64,000 nucleotides of DNA from Onthophagus taurus (lineage: Eukaryota > Arthropoda > Insecta > Coleoptera > Scarabaeidae). Under the pieces are notes generated by a model. That model saw only the letters and a program-made list of their open reading frames with translations, was not told the DNA's origin and did no database searches. Positions 21,434 to 31,720 of the stretch are shown in pieces (position 1 is the stretch's first letter; every line of letters starts with the position of its first letter). A program made the position numbers and the translations under genes. The stretch covers positions 19,158,001-19,222,000 of the forward strand of contig NC_091973.1 of NCBI RefSeq assembly GCF_036711975.1, in the 5' to 3' direction.

Positions 21434-22005
21434 TGTAACACAAAGAAAAACCGGAGTCTCACTCGAACCTTCCACTAAGACTCTTAACCGACACCGAAAT
21501 AAGTTACTTTTTCGAAAGGAGAAATTTAATTTAATTTAAACCGAACAGAACTGTCTCGCCGAAGAAGAGAGAAACTAATTTTAATTCAAACCGAAAAACT
21601 GACTCAAAATGCGCTCCTCCTCAATATTTAAACCTTTACCCCCTGGACGCTCTTTTCTCTAGGAAAGTCCTTATTGGCCAACTCATGGTTCAACCAATTA
21701 GAAATTGCAACATCAGCAATTAAACAAAAGAGAAGGAAGGAAAACAAAAGGAAAACGTTTTCCCCTTGGACGCTCTTAACTTTAGGAATGATCTTATTTA
21801 CCAACGCATGGTTAAAACAATTACAACTATAACAATTAGACAGAGAAAAAAAAGGGAAGGATGAGTCGAGCAACGAAAAGGGTATATAAGGCCGCGCAAA
21901 TTGACACCGGAGAGAGTTCAAATTTGGTTCGAACCAAGTCTTCCAAGTGTTGTCGAATCTATGTCAAATTAACCTTAAATTTTCTAATCTAAATCTGAAC
22001 TTACA
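21434..22005 (+). repeat. Gypsy-1 5' LTR (about 572 bp)
   Basis: TGTAACACAAAG at 21434 and CTTACA ending at 22005 give TG...CA ends; a primer-binding site follows 5 bp later. TATATAAG occurs at about 21882. Two imperfect direct repeats around TGGACGCTCTT (near 21647 and 21769) lie in U3. The 3' border is supported by the primer site; the 5' border is inferred. Confidence 0.6.
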
Positions 22006-22010
22006 TTTAT

Positions 22011-22026
22011 TGGCGCCCAACGTGAG
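22011..22026 (+). other. Gypsy-1 primer-binding site
   Basis: TGGCGCCCAACGTGAG begins with the TGG expected to pair with a tRNA 3' CCA. The same sequence, with GTGGGG, occurs at the equivalent place in Gypsy-M (48805-48786, minus strand). Confidence 0.75.
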
Positions 22027-22109
22027 ACAATCTTGAAAAAAAAAGAGAAAGAAAGAGAGGTAAAAGCTAATCGGTAACAACAAAACTTAAAATTAAAACG
22101 TAATAACTA

Positions 22110-22918
22110 AAAATTAACAATCGCGGAGAGACAAACCCGAGGAAGACATGCATCTAAGGATAGAAGGGATGAAAGTGAAACCCGAAGCACTGCTACCACC
22201 AACTCCGGAGATAAAGTAGAAAGTAAGAAAACAAAAGAACACTTGGACTTAGAAAGAATATTACAGCGCATCGATGAACAAAACAGGAAAAGGGATGAAG
22301 AAAGAGGAAGGAAAAAGAATGAAGAAAGAGAAGAGAAAAATAAGATAGAATTAGCAAACTTAATTAAAAGTATCAAAGAAGATAAAGCTGAAGAAAACCA
22401 ACAACAAAGAGAAAGAAATTTACTAATTTGTTCAAAGAAAAAGAACAAGAAAGAGAACGAAAAGAACAGAAAAGGGATGACGATTTTGCTAAATTTACCC
22501 ACCTGTTCAATCAAGATAAACAAGAAAGAGATCAAGAAAACAAACTGCTAAGAGAAGATGTTAACAAGCTACAATACACGAAGAAAACAGAAAAAAAGGA
22601 CAGGAAAGCGATTAGGAATATAAACAACTTAAAGAAGGAATCAAACAACAAACCATGAGTTTAAAAGGGGAAATAGGCCAGATAAACGAAAAAATAAAAA
22701 AGACAATCAACCCTCAAATAAGAAAAATAGAGTTGACTCAACAAGACCAAGTACAAAAGTTAAAAAACACCCATGAAATTCAGGAAGAAATACAAAAGAA
22801 GTATACAGATCACGAGCAATCAATTGAAGAAATAGTAAAGTACTTATATAACCAACGAAATGAATTTGGGACTGAAAAATTTAATTCAACACAAAACGTT
22901 ATGATTAATTCTATTTGA
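22110..22918 (+). pseudogene. Gypsy-1 gag, N-terminal coiled-coil part
   Basis: Three overlapping frames (to 22551, 22658 and 22918) encode a very charged Lys/Glu/Arg-rich protein with heptad-like spacing (LERILQRIDEQNRKRDEERG and similar), followed by helical segments. It lies directly after the primer-binding site, so it is the gag start. Two frame changes break it. No start codon is favoured; the open text begins near 22110. The charged coiled coil is unusual for gag but continues into a recognisable capsid-like part. Confidence 0.55.
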
Positions 22919-23870
22919 CACATTTGAAACCCGAGTTTTGGCCGAAATTCAACGGTAATAACAATAAAATACATCCTATGACCTATCTACAAAATCTTAC
23001 CAGGCTTATACAATAATATCCGGACCATCAAAATATCATAAATACCATCCGAAGGGGGCGTGGTGGCTCAGCGTGTTTGCTCTCGGGTTAACACGCAGAC
23101 GTCCCGGGTTCGAACCCCGGTGAATTCACGTTGAGTCACCCCCCGTCCTTCGGAGGGGACGTTAAGCCATCGGTCCGGCAACCAGTCTAACATCTCTGGT
23201 TGTCGTTAGCACGCATGTGTGTGATGCTCGACTTATAGGGACGAATGCGCGTGAGCGCCCTCTGACCCCTCGGGGCCGGGGCGGCGGTAACACGTCATTG
23301 GAAACGAGTAAGCGGTATCGTCACCTAACGAGATCTTCTCTACCATCTCGAGCCTCCAAGGGAGTATGTACAAGGGGCCCACTGGGGCCTAAGTGCGCGT
23401 AAAAATTACGCACCCCTCTACATGCATACCATCCGAATCACTTTAAACGACCAAGCTTTGGAATGGTATGAACGCATATGCGATAAATGCTCTACATTCG
23501 ACGACTTTAGCAAAGAATGCACATCGCTATACTGGAACAACAGTAAGCAAGATCAATCCAGGATATAGCTACTTACGGGAAGATACAACGAGCAAATAAG
23601 AACCCGAGAAACGCATGCATGTAGGCAGCATAACAAATGTAAGTATATAGAAGGGGATATATGAGGAAGAAGATATAGCCAAATATCTCTTGAATCACTT
23701 CCGATATTCCGACCATAATTCCGTGTTATGTCAGCAAGTAAAGAATATGGACGAATTAGTAGAGATTTTAAGAAGGCTAGATACGTTCCATAATCTATAC
23801 CAAAAAAATAACTCCCCTAAAAATTTCCAACAACACTATCAAAATATATATATTATTTATCAATGAAAGA
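22919..23870 (+). pseudogene. Gypsy-1 gag, capsid-like part, split by a SINE
   Basis: Before the SINE the frame reads KPEFWPKFNGN and HPMTYLQNLTRLIQ; after it, IRITLNDQALEWYERICD, FDDFSKECTSLYWN and later EEDIAKYLLNHFRYSD and MDELVEILRRLDTF. This is the helix-rich capsid pattern of Metaviridae gag (LxxxALxWYE, then FxxFxxxF). The SINE at 23054-23425 duplicated 12 bp of it. Stops are present near 23575 and 23660. The protein is cut again at about 23851 by fold-back elements and resumes at 25505. Confidence 0.6.
23054..23425 (+). mobile_element. tRNA-derived SINE (372 bp), TSD ATACCATCCGAA
   Basis: A GC-rich unit begins GGGGGCGTGGTGGCTCAGCG and carries a Pol III A box (TGGCTCAGCGTG) and B box (GGTTCGAACCC). 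It is flanked by ATACCATCCGAA at 23042-23053 and 23426-23437. The body contains CCTTCGGAGGGGACGTTAAG, a hairpin-forming core seen in several invertebrate SINEs. The head is tRNA-like but is not an intact tRNA gene. Confidence 0.9.
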
Positions 23871-24122
23871 CTTTATACTAAGTGATATTTTTATATTCAT
23901 GTCCTTAATCGATTTCGATTATACAATCATCATCAGAAGGATGCAAGTCAGTGAACCAAAATGAAACATTAATAAACAGATTGTAAGCACTATTAAACAA
24001 AATTAAACGTTACCCACGCTACAACACATAACCTAATTAGGTTATGTTGATGATTGTATAATCGAAATCGATTAAGGACATGAATATAAAAATATCACTT
24101 AGTATAAAGTCTTTCTTTGATA

Positions 24123-24131
<9 letters not shown>
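23852..24131. mobile_element. 280-bp fold-back element with ~80-bp arms
   Basis: About 80 bp at 23852-23931 is repeated almost perfectly in inverse at 24049-24130. The centre contains a further perfect palindrome around CCTAATTAGG. It sits in gag next to a TA microsatellite, so the target site cannot be read. The left arm carries a hammerhead-like motif on the minus strand. Confidence 0.8.
23902..23941 (-). ncRNA. Minimal hammerhead ribozyme-like motif (fold-back left arm)
   Basis: Reading the minus strand: stem I (TCCTT with AAGGA), CTGATGA, one extra T, stem II (GATT-GTAT-AATC), GAAA, then TCGA as a self-complementary stem III, and ATT as cleavage triplet. All core bases of the hammerhead consensus CUGANGA...GAAA...NUH are present. 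Stem III has no loop, so a dimer would be needed. In the right arm the core C is changed to T. Activity is inferred only. Confidence 0.5.

Positions 24132-24157
<26 letters not shown>
24127..24157. repeat. (TA)n microsatellite
   Basis: About 15 uninterrupted TA units lie between two fold-back elements. Confidence 0.95.
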
Positions 24158-24161
<4 letters not shown>

Positions 24162-25500
24162 GTCACACAAAAAACGCCCCAAGCTGTAACTCTGTCATTT
24201 ACATTCCGATTTTCATGAGCGGGGTTTCAAATGAAATGGTTTCATGAATACTCTGATTTATGCTACAAATAAATTTTTTCCAAGGCCATCTTCAATTTTA
24301 AGTGATTATTAACTTTTGCTTTTCAAACTGCTCTATATATATTTTTTTACGTCATTGGATAGAGATTGTTTTTCTGAATCCACTGATATACAATACATCC
24401 ATTTTGAATATAATTTTAGTAGAGAAAAGACACCTCTATAGACAGGTTGCCACACAAGAACGCCGCTAGCTGTACCTCTGTCATTTACCTTCCAATTTTC
24501 ATGACCTAGCTATCAAATGAAATGGTTTGATGAATACTATGATTCATGCTACAAATAAACTTTTTCCAACGCCATCTTCAATTTCTAGCGATTATCAACA
24601 TTTGATTTTCAAATTGCTCGGTATGTTTTTTTTTCACGCTATTGGATAGAGTTTTTTTTTGAATCCATTAATGTACAATACATCAACATTAATTGTAATA
24701 GTAGCATAGAAAAACATTAAAATAGTTTCTGAACATTCTCTTAAAGTCACTTGTATTATACTGTAGTGTGGGATAAATGAAAAAACAACTTATAAGTATC
24801 ATTTACAACTGCTTCGGGCATTGAAATAGCATTTAATGACTGTTATCAGTTTTGCGTGTTATTTTTTTCCATGGCACACTGCAGTATTACAGACAATGTT
24901 TTAATAAATATATTTAATAAATAATAAATGTTTTAATTGTTTTTCTCTGCTAAAATTACAATTAATGTTAATGTATTGTAGATCGATGGGCTCAAAAAAA
25001 CATCTCTATCCCATAACGTGAAGAAAAACATATCGAGCAATTTGAAAATCAAAAGTTGATAATCGTTTGAAATGGAAGATGGCGTTGGAAAAAGTTTATT
25101 TGTAGCATGAATCATACCATTCATCAAACGATTTCATTTGATACCTCGTTTATAAAAATCGGGAGTTAAATGACAGAGTTACAGCTTACAGCGTTCTTGT
25201 GCGACAACCTGTATATACAGGTGTCTTTTTTCTACTAAAATTACATTCAAAATGGATGTATTGCACATCAATGGATTCAGAAAAACAATCTCTATCTAAT
25301 GACGTGAAGAAAAATATATGGAGCAATTTGAAAAACAAACGTTAATAATCGCTTTAAATTGAAGATGGCCTTGAAAAAAATTTATTTGTAGCATGAACCA
25401 TAGTATTTATTAAACCATTTCATTTGATGCCTCGGTCATGAAAATCGGAATATAAATGACAGAGTTACAGCTTGGAGCGTTTTTTGTGTGACACCCTGTA
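24158..25500. mobile_element. Large two-tier fold-back element (about 1.34 kb)
   Basis: The ends are inverse copies: GGTGTCACACAAAAAACGC on the left and its complement, ending GTGTGACACCCTGTATA, on the right. Each arm holds two tandem units of about 290 bp that resemble each other (GGTGTCACAC... at 24160, ACAGGTTGCCACAC... at 24448), mirrored at 24940-25215 and 25215-25500. The inversion continues toward the centre (ACTGTAGTGTGG near 24760 versus CACACTGCAGT near 24875). No protein is encoded. It interrupts gag. Confidence 0.8.
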
Positions 25501-25504
25501 TAAA

Positions 25505-25963
25505 GTGATAATGGATTACCAATATTCTAACTATCAAAATAGTTATCAGAATCCCAGACCCCAGAACTTTTCCCAAAATAATAATGCTAATACAAATTAT
25601 CCTCCCCGTAATAATAATAGTAACAATAATTACAATCGTAACAACTATAATGGGAATAATTATAAACCGTACCCTCCGAATAATTATAACTACAACCCGA
25701 GATTTAGTTCACCGCATCAAAATAATCCTCGACCAACATATGCACCCCGATGGCATAATAATTTCAAAAATGTTCGAACCCCATTTCATCCGACAAATGA
25801 CGCTAGACAAGTTAATATGATAACCCAACAAAGTTCCCATAACTGGAATCAAACGGGAAGCGATAGATCACCTTCTCCGAACAGACATACCGTAACCGCA
25901 GACGTACATCGATCGCAGGAAGACATCCTGTACGATCCAGAAAAAAAAACTTCAATGGAATAA
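25505..25963 (+). pseudogene. Gypsy-1 gag, Asn-rich C-terminal part
   Basis: The frame starts near MDYQYSNYQNSYQNPRPQNF and is dominated by Asn, Tyr, Pro and Arg (a long run of NNN/NYN), then PRPTYAPRWHNNFKNV. It ends at 25963. Asn-rich tails without zinc knuckles occur in some insect Gypsy gag proteins. Position right after the fold-backs and just before the protease supports the call. Confidence 0.6.
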
Positions 25964-26073
25964 ACGAACTTACGACAAAAACCGATTGGACAAACTACCG
26001 ACTACGACAAATCACCATAAATTACTTTAACACCAACCACAACAATAAATTTTATGACAACCCGCATAATTTT

Positions 26074-26355
26074 GTGGATTTCTTAAATGAAGCTACCACT
26101 AAACAATTTAATTCTATACCCACGGTAAATGTTAAGATTAACAATATAAATTTTAAAGCACTATTAGATACAGCAGCGGAAATTTCCCTTATAAATACTA
26201 CTCTAGCACAAAAGATTGACAATTTGGAAAATATTATTGAAAAAAAGGATGGGATATTTAAATCAAAAAAAATTTATCACTATAGAAATCAACAAGAATT
26301 TATCTTATGGAATTTTATCTATACTATGCTATGAGTTTCGATTGTCTCATAGGAA
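26074..26355 (+). pseudogene. Gypsy-1 protease
   Basis: VNVKINNINFKALLDTAAEISLI is a retropepsin flap-strand plus active-site loop, with DTAAE in place of the usual Asp-Ser/Thr-Gly-Ala. After a frame change the end CLIGIDN is visible. The Gly-to-Ala change next to the catalytic Asp would be unusual for an active enzyme. Confidence 0.65.
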
Positions 26356-27650
26356 TTGACAACATTAGTTGAAAATAATAAAGAAAATAATAAAATCAAA
26401 TTCGAAGACATGGCAGAACATGGAAACATTATAATAGAGGAAACCATAGAAGGAAAAAGAGTAATTAAAAAAGCTAGGGATATGAATGAAGGAAAGATTA
26501 AAGAAGAACGTAAAAATATAAATTATATTGATAAAGAAGTAATTCTTTGTGAATATGTAAATAATAATCAAAATGATTATATTTATGAAAAAGAATTAAA
26601 TGATTATAATTTAAATGAACCCGAGTACTAGGTTATTAACGAATTAAATAAAAAAGAATATACAAAGGAAGTGTTAAACAAGTTGGAATTGGAAAGAGAT
26701 TTGAAGGAAGGACTGAAAGATATTCTAGTGGAAAACTCTATTACTTATAACGACATTGTTACTTTTGCCAAAAACTACGAACATAAAATACTAATTGATG
26801 ATGAAACTCCACTCAAAACAAAAAATTACTCTATCCCTTTTCACTATAGAGAGCAAGTAAATTATGAAATTGATAAAATATTAGATCAAGGAATCATCGA
26901 TATCATAAAGAAATCTGACAATAGTCTAAGAATATGCTTGGATGCTAGAGAAATAAATAAACGAACAAAACCAGGCTTTGAAACTCCGCAAACCATCGAC
27001 ATATAAATAGCTAAATGTGGTAAAAGTAAATACTTCACCAAAATTGATTTGAAATCCGCCTTTTGGCTTATTAAACTTGCAAAGGAATCCCAAAAATGTT
27101 GTGCTTTCAAAATTAATGAAAACATATTCCAATTTAAAGGTACGCCTTTTGGACTTAAATGCAGTCATCAGCTTTAATTTGTTTTCTACAGCGGATATTA
27201 CAATCGACATGAAGAGTTTTGTATTCATTATTTTGATGACATATTGATTTTCTCTGAAGAACATCTGGAACACATAAGAATTATCTTCAATACACTGGCA
27301 TTGGAAGGAATGAAAATCAATCTCAATAAAACAGAAATTTTCCGATGTGAAATAAATTGTTTAGGACATCTGATAAACGAAAAAGGTTTTAAATTAGACC
27401 CAAAGAGAGTCGAACAAATTCATAATTTTCCCGCACCGAAGAAGATACGAGAAGTAAGAGGTTTTCTAGGACTTCTAAACTATTACCACCGTTTCATCCG
27501 AAACTACGCTGATAAAATTCTACCATTAAGCAACCTTCTAAAGAAAACACACCATGGAGATGGACAGAAACAGAAAATCAAGCGTTGGAAGAAATTAAAA
27601 GAAAATTAAAAGAAAACGCCACATATTTCAACAATCCCCGATATTAAGTC
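26356..27650 (+). pseudogene. Gypsy-1 reverse transcriptase and start of RNase H
   Basis: A charged linker (26356-26631) leads to ILDQGIIDIIKKSDNSLRICLDARE, GKSKYFTKIDLKSAFW, GTPFGLK, YFDDILIFSE (the Tyr-x-Asp-Asp site) and LGHLINEKGFKLDP with FLGLLNYYHRFIRNYADK. These are the ordered motifs of a Gypsy reverse transcriptase. One motif between KKSD and NSLR is shortened, a stop lies at 27004, and the frame changes near 27175. The gene breaks off at about 27650 where inverted-repeat DNA begins. A related integrase end is found 9 kb further on, at 36831. Confidence 0.75.
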
Positions 27651-28059
27651 CGTACAGTTACACCCCCCATTCAAGATATAAGCATTTTGATACTGCCATA
27701 ATTATGTACTATTTATGTACTAATTTTGTACTACATTAAAAAATTTGGTACTAATCATTTAGTATTTTTTTTTATATATGTCAAAGTGGGGGGTGTGGCT
27801 GAACATTCAGTTACACCCCCTCTCCATATACAACCTCCCTTTCAAGATATCAGCATTTTGATAGTGCCATAATTTTGTACTATTTATGTACTAATTTTGT
27901 ACTACATTAAAAATTTTGTACTAATCATTTAGTATTTTTTTTATACAATTGTCCCAACTATTTGGTACCCCCCTTTTTCTCTTAAACTATAACTACCACA
28001 GATTTAAATGTAGCGATTTTTCATTCTATGGAAAGAGGAAGGAGAAATACATTTTAAAA

Positions 28060-29335
28060 AACACGAATTGTTTAACGCTAAAACAATCTCAAATTGATGG
28101 CAGAAATTTTAGTGTACATAACACTTGCGCATTTGATTCTGTCAGTCAGTTGTTTTTAAAGTTATTGAGAAATTAACATACCAGAGGAATTGTTGAAAGT
28201 TGGGATAATTGCAATAATTTCAAATACTTGATTAAATTGTATAACAATGGTAAAGAACTTTTCAGTTGACATGAGGTTTTGTCCCAACAAGCCAGAAAAC
28301 CGCTCAAAAACGGTTTTAGAATTAAATATAATAGCAATTCGGTTTCTGGAACAATTTTTTTCGCAACTCAGTGACTTGAGCTAGCATGACTACTCTCAAT
28401 TCAACTACCGTAATAATATAATATTTCTGCAATCTATACTAAATAGTTATTTATGTATTAAAGCATTAAAGCCGATAAATAAATAATTAATGGCACGTTT
28501 GTATAACAATACACGTATTTTAATACTCACGTACCTTTATTACAGCTTAAAAAAGACCGGCTTTAAAGCATTGATACATAAATAACTATTAAAGATATCA
28601 CACAATAAAAAATACTGTAATGATTAACTTATTGATTTATATCCGCATATTTAAAGTATTGTGTCCAACACATTCTACAAGGACAAAAATTTTGAAAGAT
28701 ATAATGCCGGAAAAGAATCAAAGAGTGGTAGGCGAAATGACCATTTGAAAATGTGAATTTTCGGTGGGTGAGCTTGTATCAGTTTTATTTAAGGGAAATC
28801 CGCTTCTCATGGAAAAGCGACATTGTATAGGAAAATTTGTATGGAAATTTGTGAAGAAAAAAGATTTCCTTGTGTGCAATGCGGCAAAAATGCTGCAAGT
28901 AAAATTGCATATTGCGGTAAGTGTCTTGTTAAAGCAAGGCTCGCAATTTTTATTTGCTCAATAACCTCTAAAATACAACTGAGACCATTTTGAATTATAT
29001 CCTTCTAATACATCACATAATATTTTAGGTCTGTACTTAATTATTGACATTTACACAGAGGGGTCCAGCCTTAAACGGACAAATATACACGATATACCCT
29101 GTAAGATATCGTTCCAAGGTGAAGATTTCCACCTGGAGGGATTTGTAAATTATATTTGTGTACCGAGCTGTGATGAAAATGTGGATCTGAGTTATGACGT
29201 GTGTCATTACACGTCAATTATTTTCCACGACAATGGAGATTACACAGAAATTGACGATTTAATTGCGGAAGAACGTAAAGTTAAATCCAAGTTTATTGTT
29301 CCGCACATGTTGTTATATTGTAAAAAAAAAAGTTA
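28060..29335 (+). pseudogene. Transposon-borne ubiquitin-specific-protease-like gene (decayed)
   Basis: Broken frames inside the inverted repeats contain, in order, VHNTCAFDSVSQLF (28111-28152), like the USP nucleophile box (NTC-hydrophobic-S-x-Q); two CxxC pairs (CVQCGK and YCGKC near 28875-28935), as in a USP zinc finger; and YDVCHYTSIIFHDNGDYTEIDDL with PHMLLYCKKK near the stop (29195-29335), like the USP His box and closing strand. A 31-bp inverted repeat (28443-28590) interrupts it. Copy B (7430-9927) has a comparable finger and His box. The call rests on motif order. Confidence 0.5.
28443..28590. repeat. Short inverted repeat inside the USP-like gene
   Basis: TAGTTATTTATGTATTAAAG at about 28445 is inverted at about 28570-28590 (CATACATAAATAACTA-like), with GCCG/CGGC at the inner ends. 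It probably marks a small later insertion. Confidence 0.6.
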
Positions 29336-29654
29336 ATAAAAACTGTTAAATATATTATAATTTATAAATCATCTACTTCCGGTCTAACCGGAAGTGATAT
29401 AGTAACAACACTAACTTCATAAAGTAAACCTTGTTGTACTGTATCGATGTGCCAAATATCAAAACTGTGGTAGTTATAGTTTAAAAGAAAAAAGGGGGTA
29501 CCAAAAAGTTGGGATAATTGTATAAAAAAAATACTAAATGATTAGTACAAAAATTTTTAATGCCGTACAAAATTAGTACATAAATAGTACAAAATTAACA
29601 CTATCAAAATGCTGATATCTTGAAAGGGAAGTTGTATATGGAGATAAGATCAAT

Positions 29655-30072
29655 CTGATCAATCCGAAGGTACATCAGAAGCAGAAATAGTAGGAGAAGT
29701 TGCAAATGTGGATTTTTGCGAAGCAGCCTCGGAGCCACAGAATTAAACATAATACATATTAACAATATTTACGATAAGATTAGGTTACCATACATTATTT
29801 TACCAGAACTAAATAACGCCAAAATATTGATAGATAGTGGAGCGTCAGCATCAACCCTATCCCAAAATTTAGTAGAAACTTACTTTCAGGAATATATTTT
29901 TTATGATCCTTATCTGATCAAAACGATGCATGGTATAACTAAGAATGATTACAAAATTGAAATCTCTAGTCTAAAAACATTCAACGACCCAGAACATACC
30001 TACATATTTAACATAGTAAATGTATCAGATAAATATGACGATATAGTGGGAAGTGACATTTTAGAAATATGA
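29655..30072 (+). pseudogene. Gypsy-2 gag end and protease
   Basis: The short acidic tail (EGTSEAEIVGEVANVDF) fits the end of an errantivirus-type gag. The protease frame 29716-30072 contains AKILIDSGASASTLSQ, a textbook retropepsin active site, and closes with DDIVGSDIL. Most of gag and the 5' LTR are missing to the left, where the USP-carrying transposon starts. Confidence 0.75.
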
Positions 30073-31720
30073 CGATATAGTGCAAACCTAAATTATAAAC
30101 ACAAAATTTTACAAACACAATATGCAAATATACCATTTCTTACTAACAATCCAACGTTAGGAATACCACCCAGGTCTAGACAAATAAGTAAAATCAATGT
30201 ACAACATAATCAAGGAGAATTCGTATTAAATCATAAGAAACTCATGAAAGGTGTGGAAATACCGAATTCCATAATAACAGTAAATCAACATGAATCATTG
30301 GTTGAGATTACCAATTTCAACGACTATCCAGTCAAAATAAATGTCGAACCTATGGAAGTTGAAGATATCAACGAATACCATCAAGACAATAAGAACATAG
30401 AGCCTTCTAAGTTGACACCAAAAGAAATAAAAAACATTCAAATGAGTACAATAAAAAGTAAATTAAGAATAAACCATTTGAATAAAGAAGAAAAAGACAT
30501 GATAAAAAATCTAATTTACAAAAATCATGACATAATACACAGCGATGATATACCTTTAACGTTCCATTGCAAAGTGAAACATGAAATAAATTTGAATGAC
30601 AATGTTCCTGTGTACCAAAAACCTTATAGAAAACCCTACAACCAAAAGATGGAGATAAAAAGACAAATCGATAAAATAATGGATCAAGGAATTATCAGAG
30701 AAAGTTGTTCACCATGGTCATCCCCAATTTCATTAGTACCAAAAAAATTAGACGCATCAGGCATTCAAAAATATAGGTTAGTTATCGATTATCGACGACT
30801 AAACGAAAAAACCATAAAAGATAAATATCCGTTACCTAACATCAATGAAATTTTAGATAAATTAGGCAGAGCGAATTATTTCACGAGCTTGGTCTAGCTT
30901 CAGGATACCATCAAATTGAAGTGAAAGAACAGGATAAAGAAAAAACTGTATTTATAACAGATCAGGGTCTATACGAGTTTAATCGTATGCCGTTTGGTTT
31001 ATGCAATGCACCATCCACCTTTCAAAGAACAATGGATAACATCCTACGGGGTCTAACAGATGAAATGTGCCATGTGTACCTGGACGACATAATAATTTTC
31101 TCAACATCATTACAAGAACACCGAGATCGACTAGAAAAAGTATTCCAAAGACTAAAACAAAATGGAGTAAAAATATCACTGGACAAATGTGAATTTTTAC
31201 AAAAAGAATTAAGATACTTAGGTCATCTAATAACGAGTGAAGGAGTAAAACCGGACCCATCAAAGGTAGAAAACAAAAACAAAAACTGAAATAAAAGCTT
31301 TTGTAGGACTCATAGGATACAATCGTAAATTCATAAAAGATTATGCGAAGATATTAAAACCTATGACTAAATGTTTAGCAAAGGACCAACAAGTTATAAT
31401 TCATGACGAATATCGACAATGTATTGAAAAATGTAAAACACTGTTATGCAATGATCCTATCTTGAAATATCCTGATTTCAGTCAACCATTTGTAATAACG
31501 ACGGATGCGAGCAATCGGTGCAATTTTGAGCCAAGGGACAATAGGGAATGACAAACCAGTGGCCTATGCATCACGAACCCTATCGAAATCAGAAATAAAA
31601 TACTCAACAGTAGAAAAAGAACTACTAGCTGTTGTGTATGCCTGTAAACAATTTCGACCTTAGATATATGGAACGAAGTTTACACTTGTTACGGATCACA
31701 AACCTCTTATGTGGATACAC
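30073..31720 (+). pseudogene. Gypsy-2 reverse transcriptase and RNase H
   Basis: Ordered Gypsy pol motifs are spread over several frames: PYRKPYNQKMEI, PWSSPISLVPKK, YRLVIDYRRLNEKT (to 30897); then RMPFGLCNAPSTFQR and VYLDDIIIFS (30921-31289); then [21 protein letters not shown] and [10 protein letters not shown] with VTDHKPLMW. Frame changes occur near 30895, 31285 and 31520 and a stop near 31663. The two catalytic Asp of RT and the first of RNase H are still readable. This is an old, inactive copy of an insect endogenous retrovirus-like element. Confidence 0.85.

Larger units (their letters stand above)
27655..29650. mobile_element. Transposon with ~183-bp terminal inverted repeats carrying a USP-like gene
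   Basis: The block 27821-28002 recurs inverted at 29460-29644, with shared words such as TACTAAATGATTAGTAC and CTGATATCTTGAAAGGG. A further partial copy of the left arm lies just outside (27655-27790); both left copies begin GTTACACCCCC. The right end lacks that GTTACACCCCC sequence, so it may be clipped. The left flank is Gypsy-1 pol and the right flank is Gypsy-2 gag, so no target duplication can be checked. The superfamily is not identified. Confidence 0.7.

Noticed and set aside
22107..22535. 142-codon minus-strand frame with Phe/Leu/Ser-rich, membrane-like text
   Set aside because: It is the antisense of the Lys/Glu-rich gag coiled coil and has no independent support.
23054..23130. Possible tRNA gene
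   Set aside because: The A and B boxes are there, but the anticodon arm does not fold clearly and the unit is part of a SINE with a target duplication.
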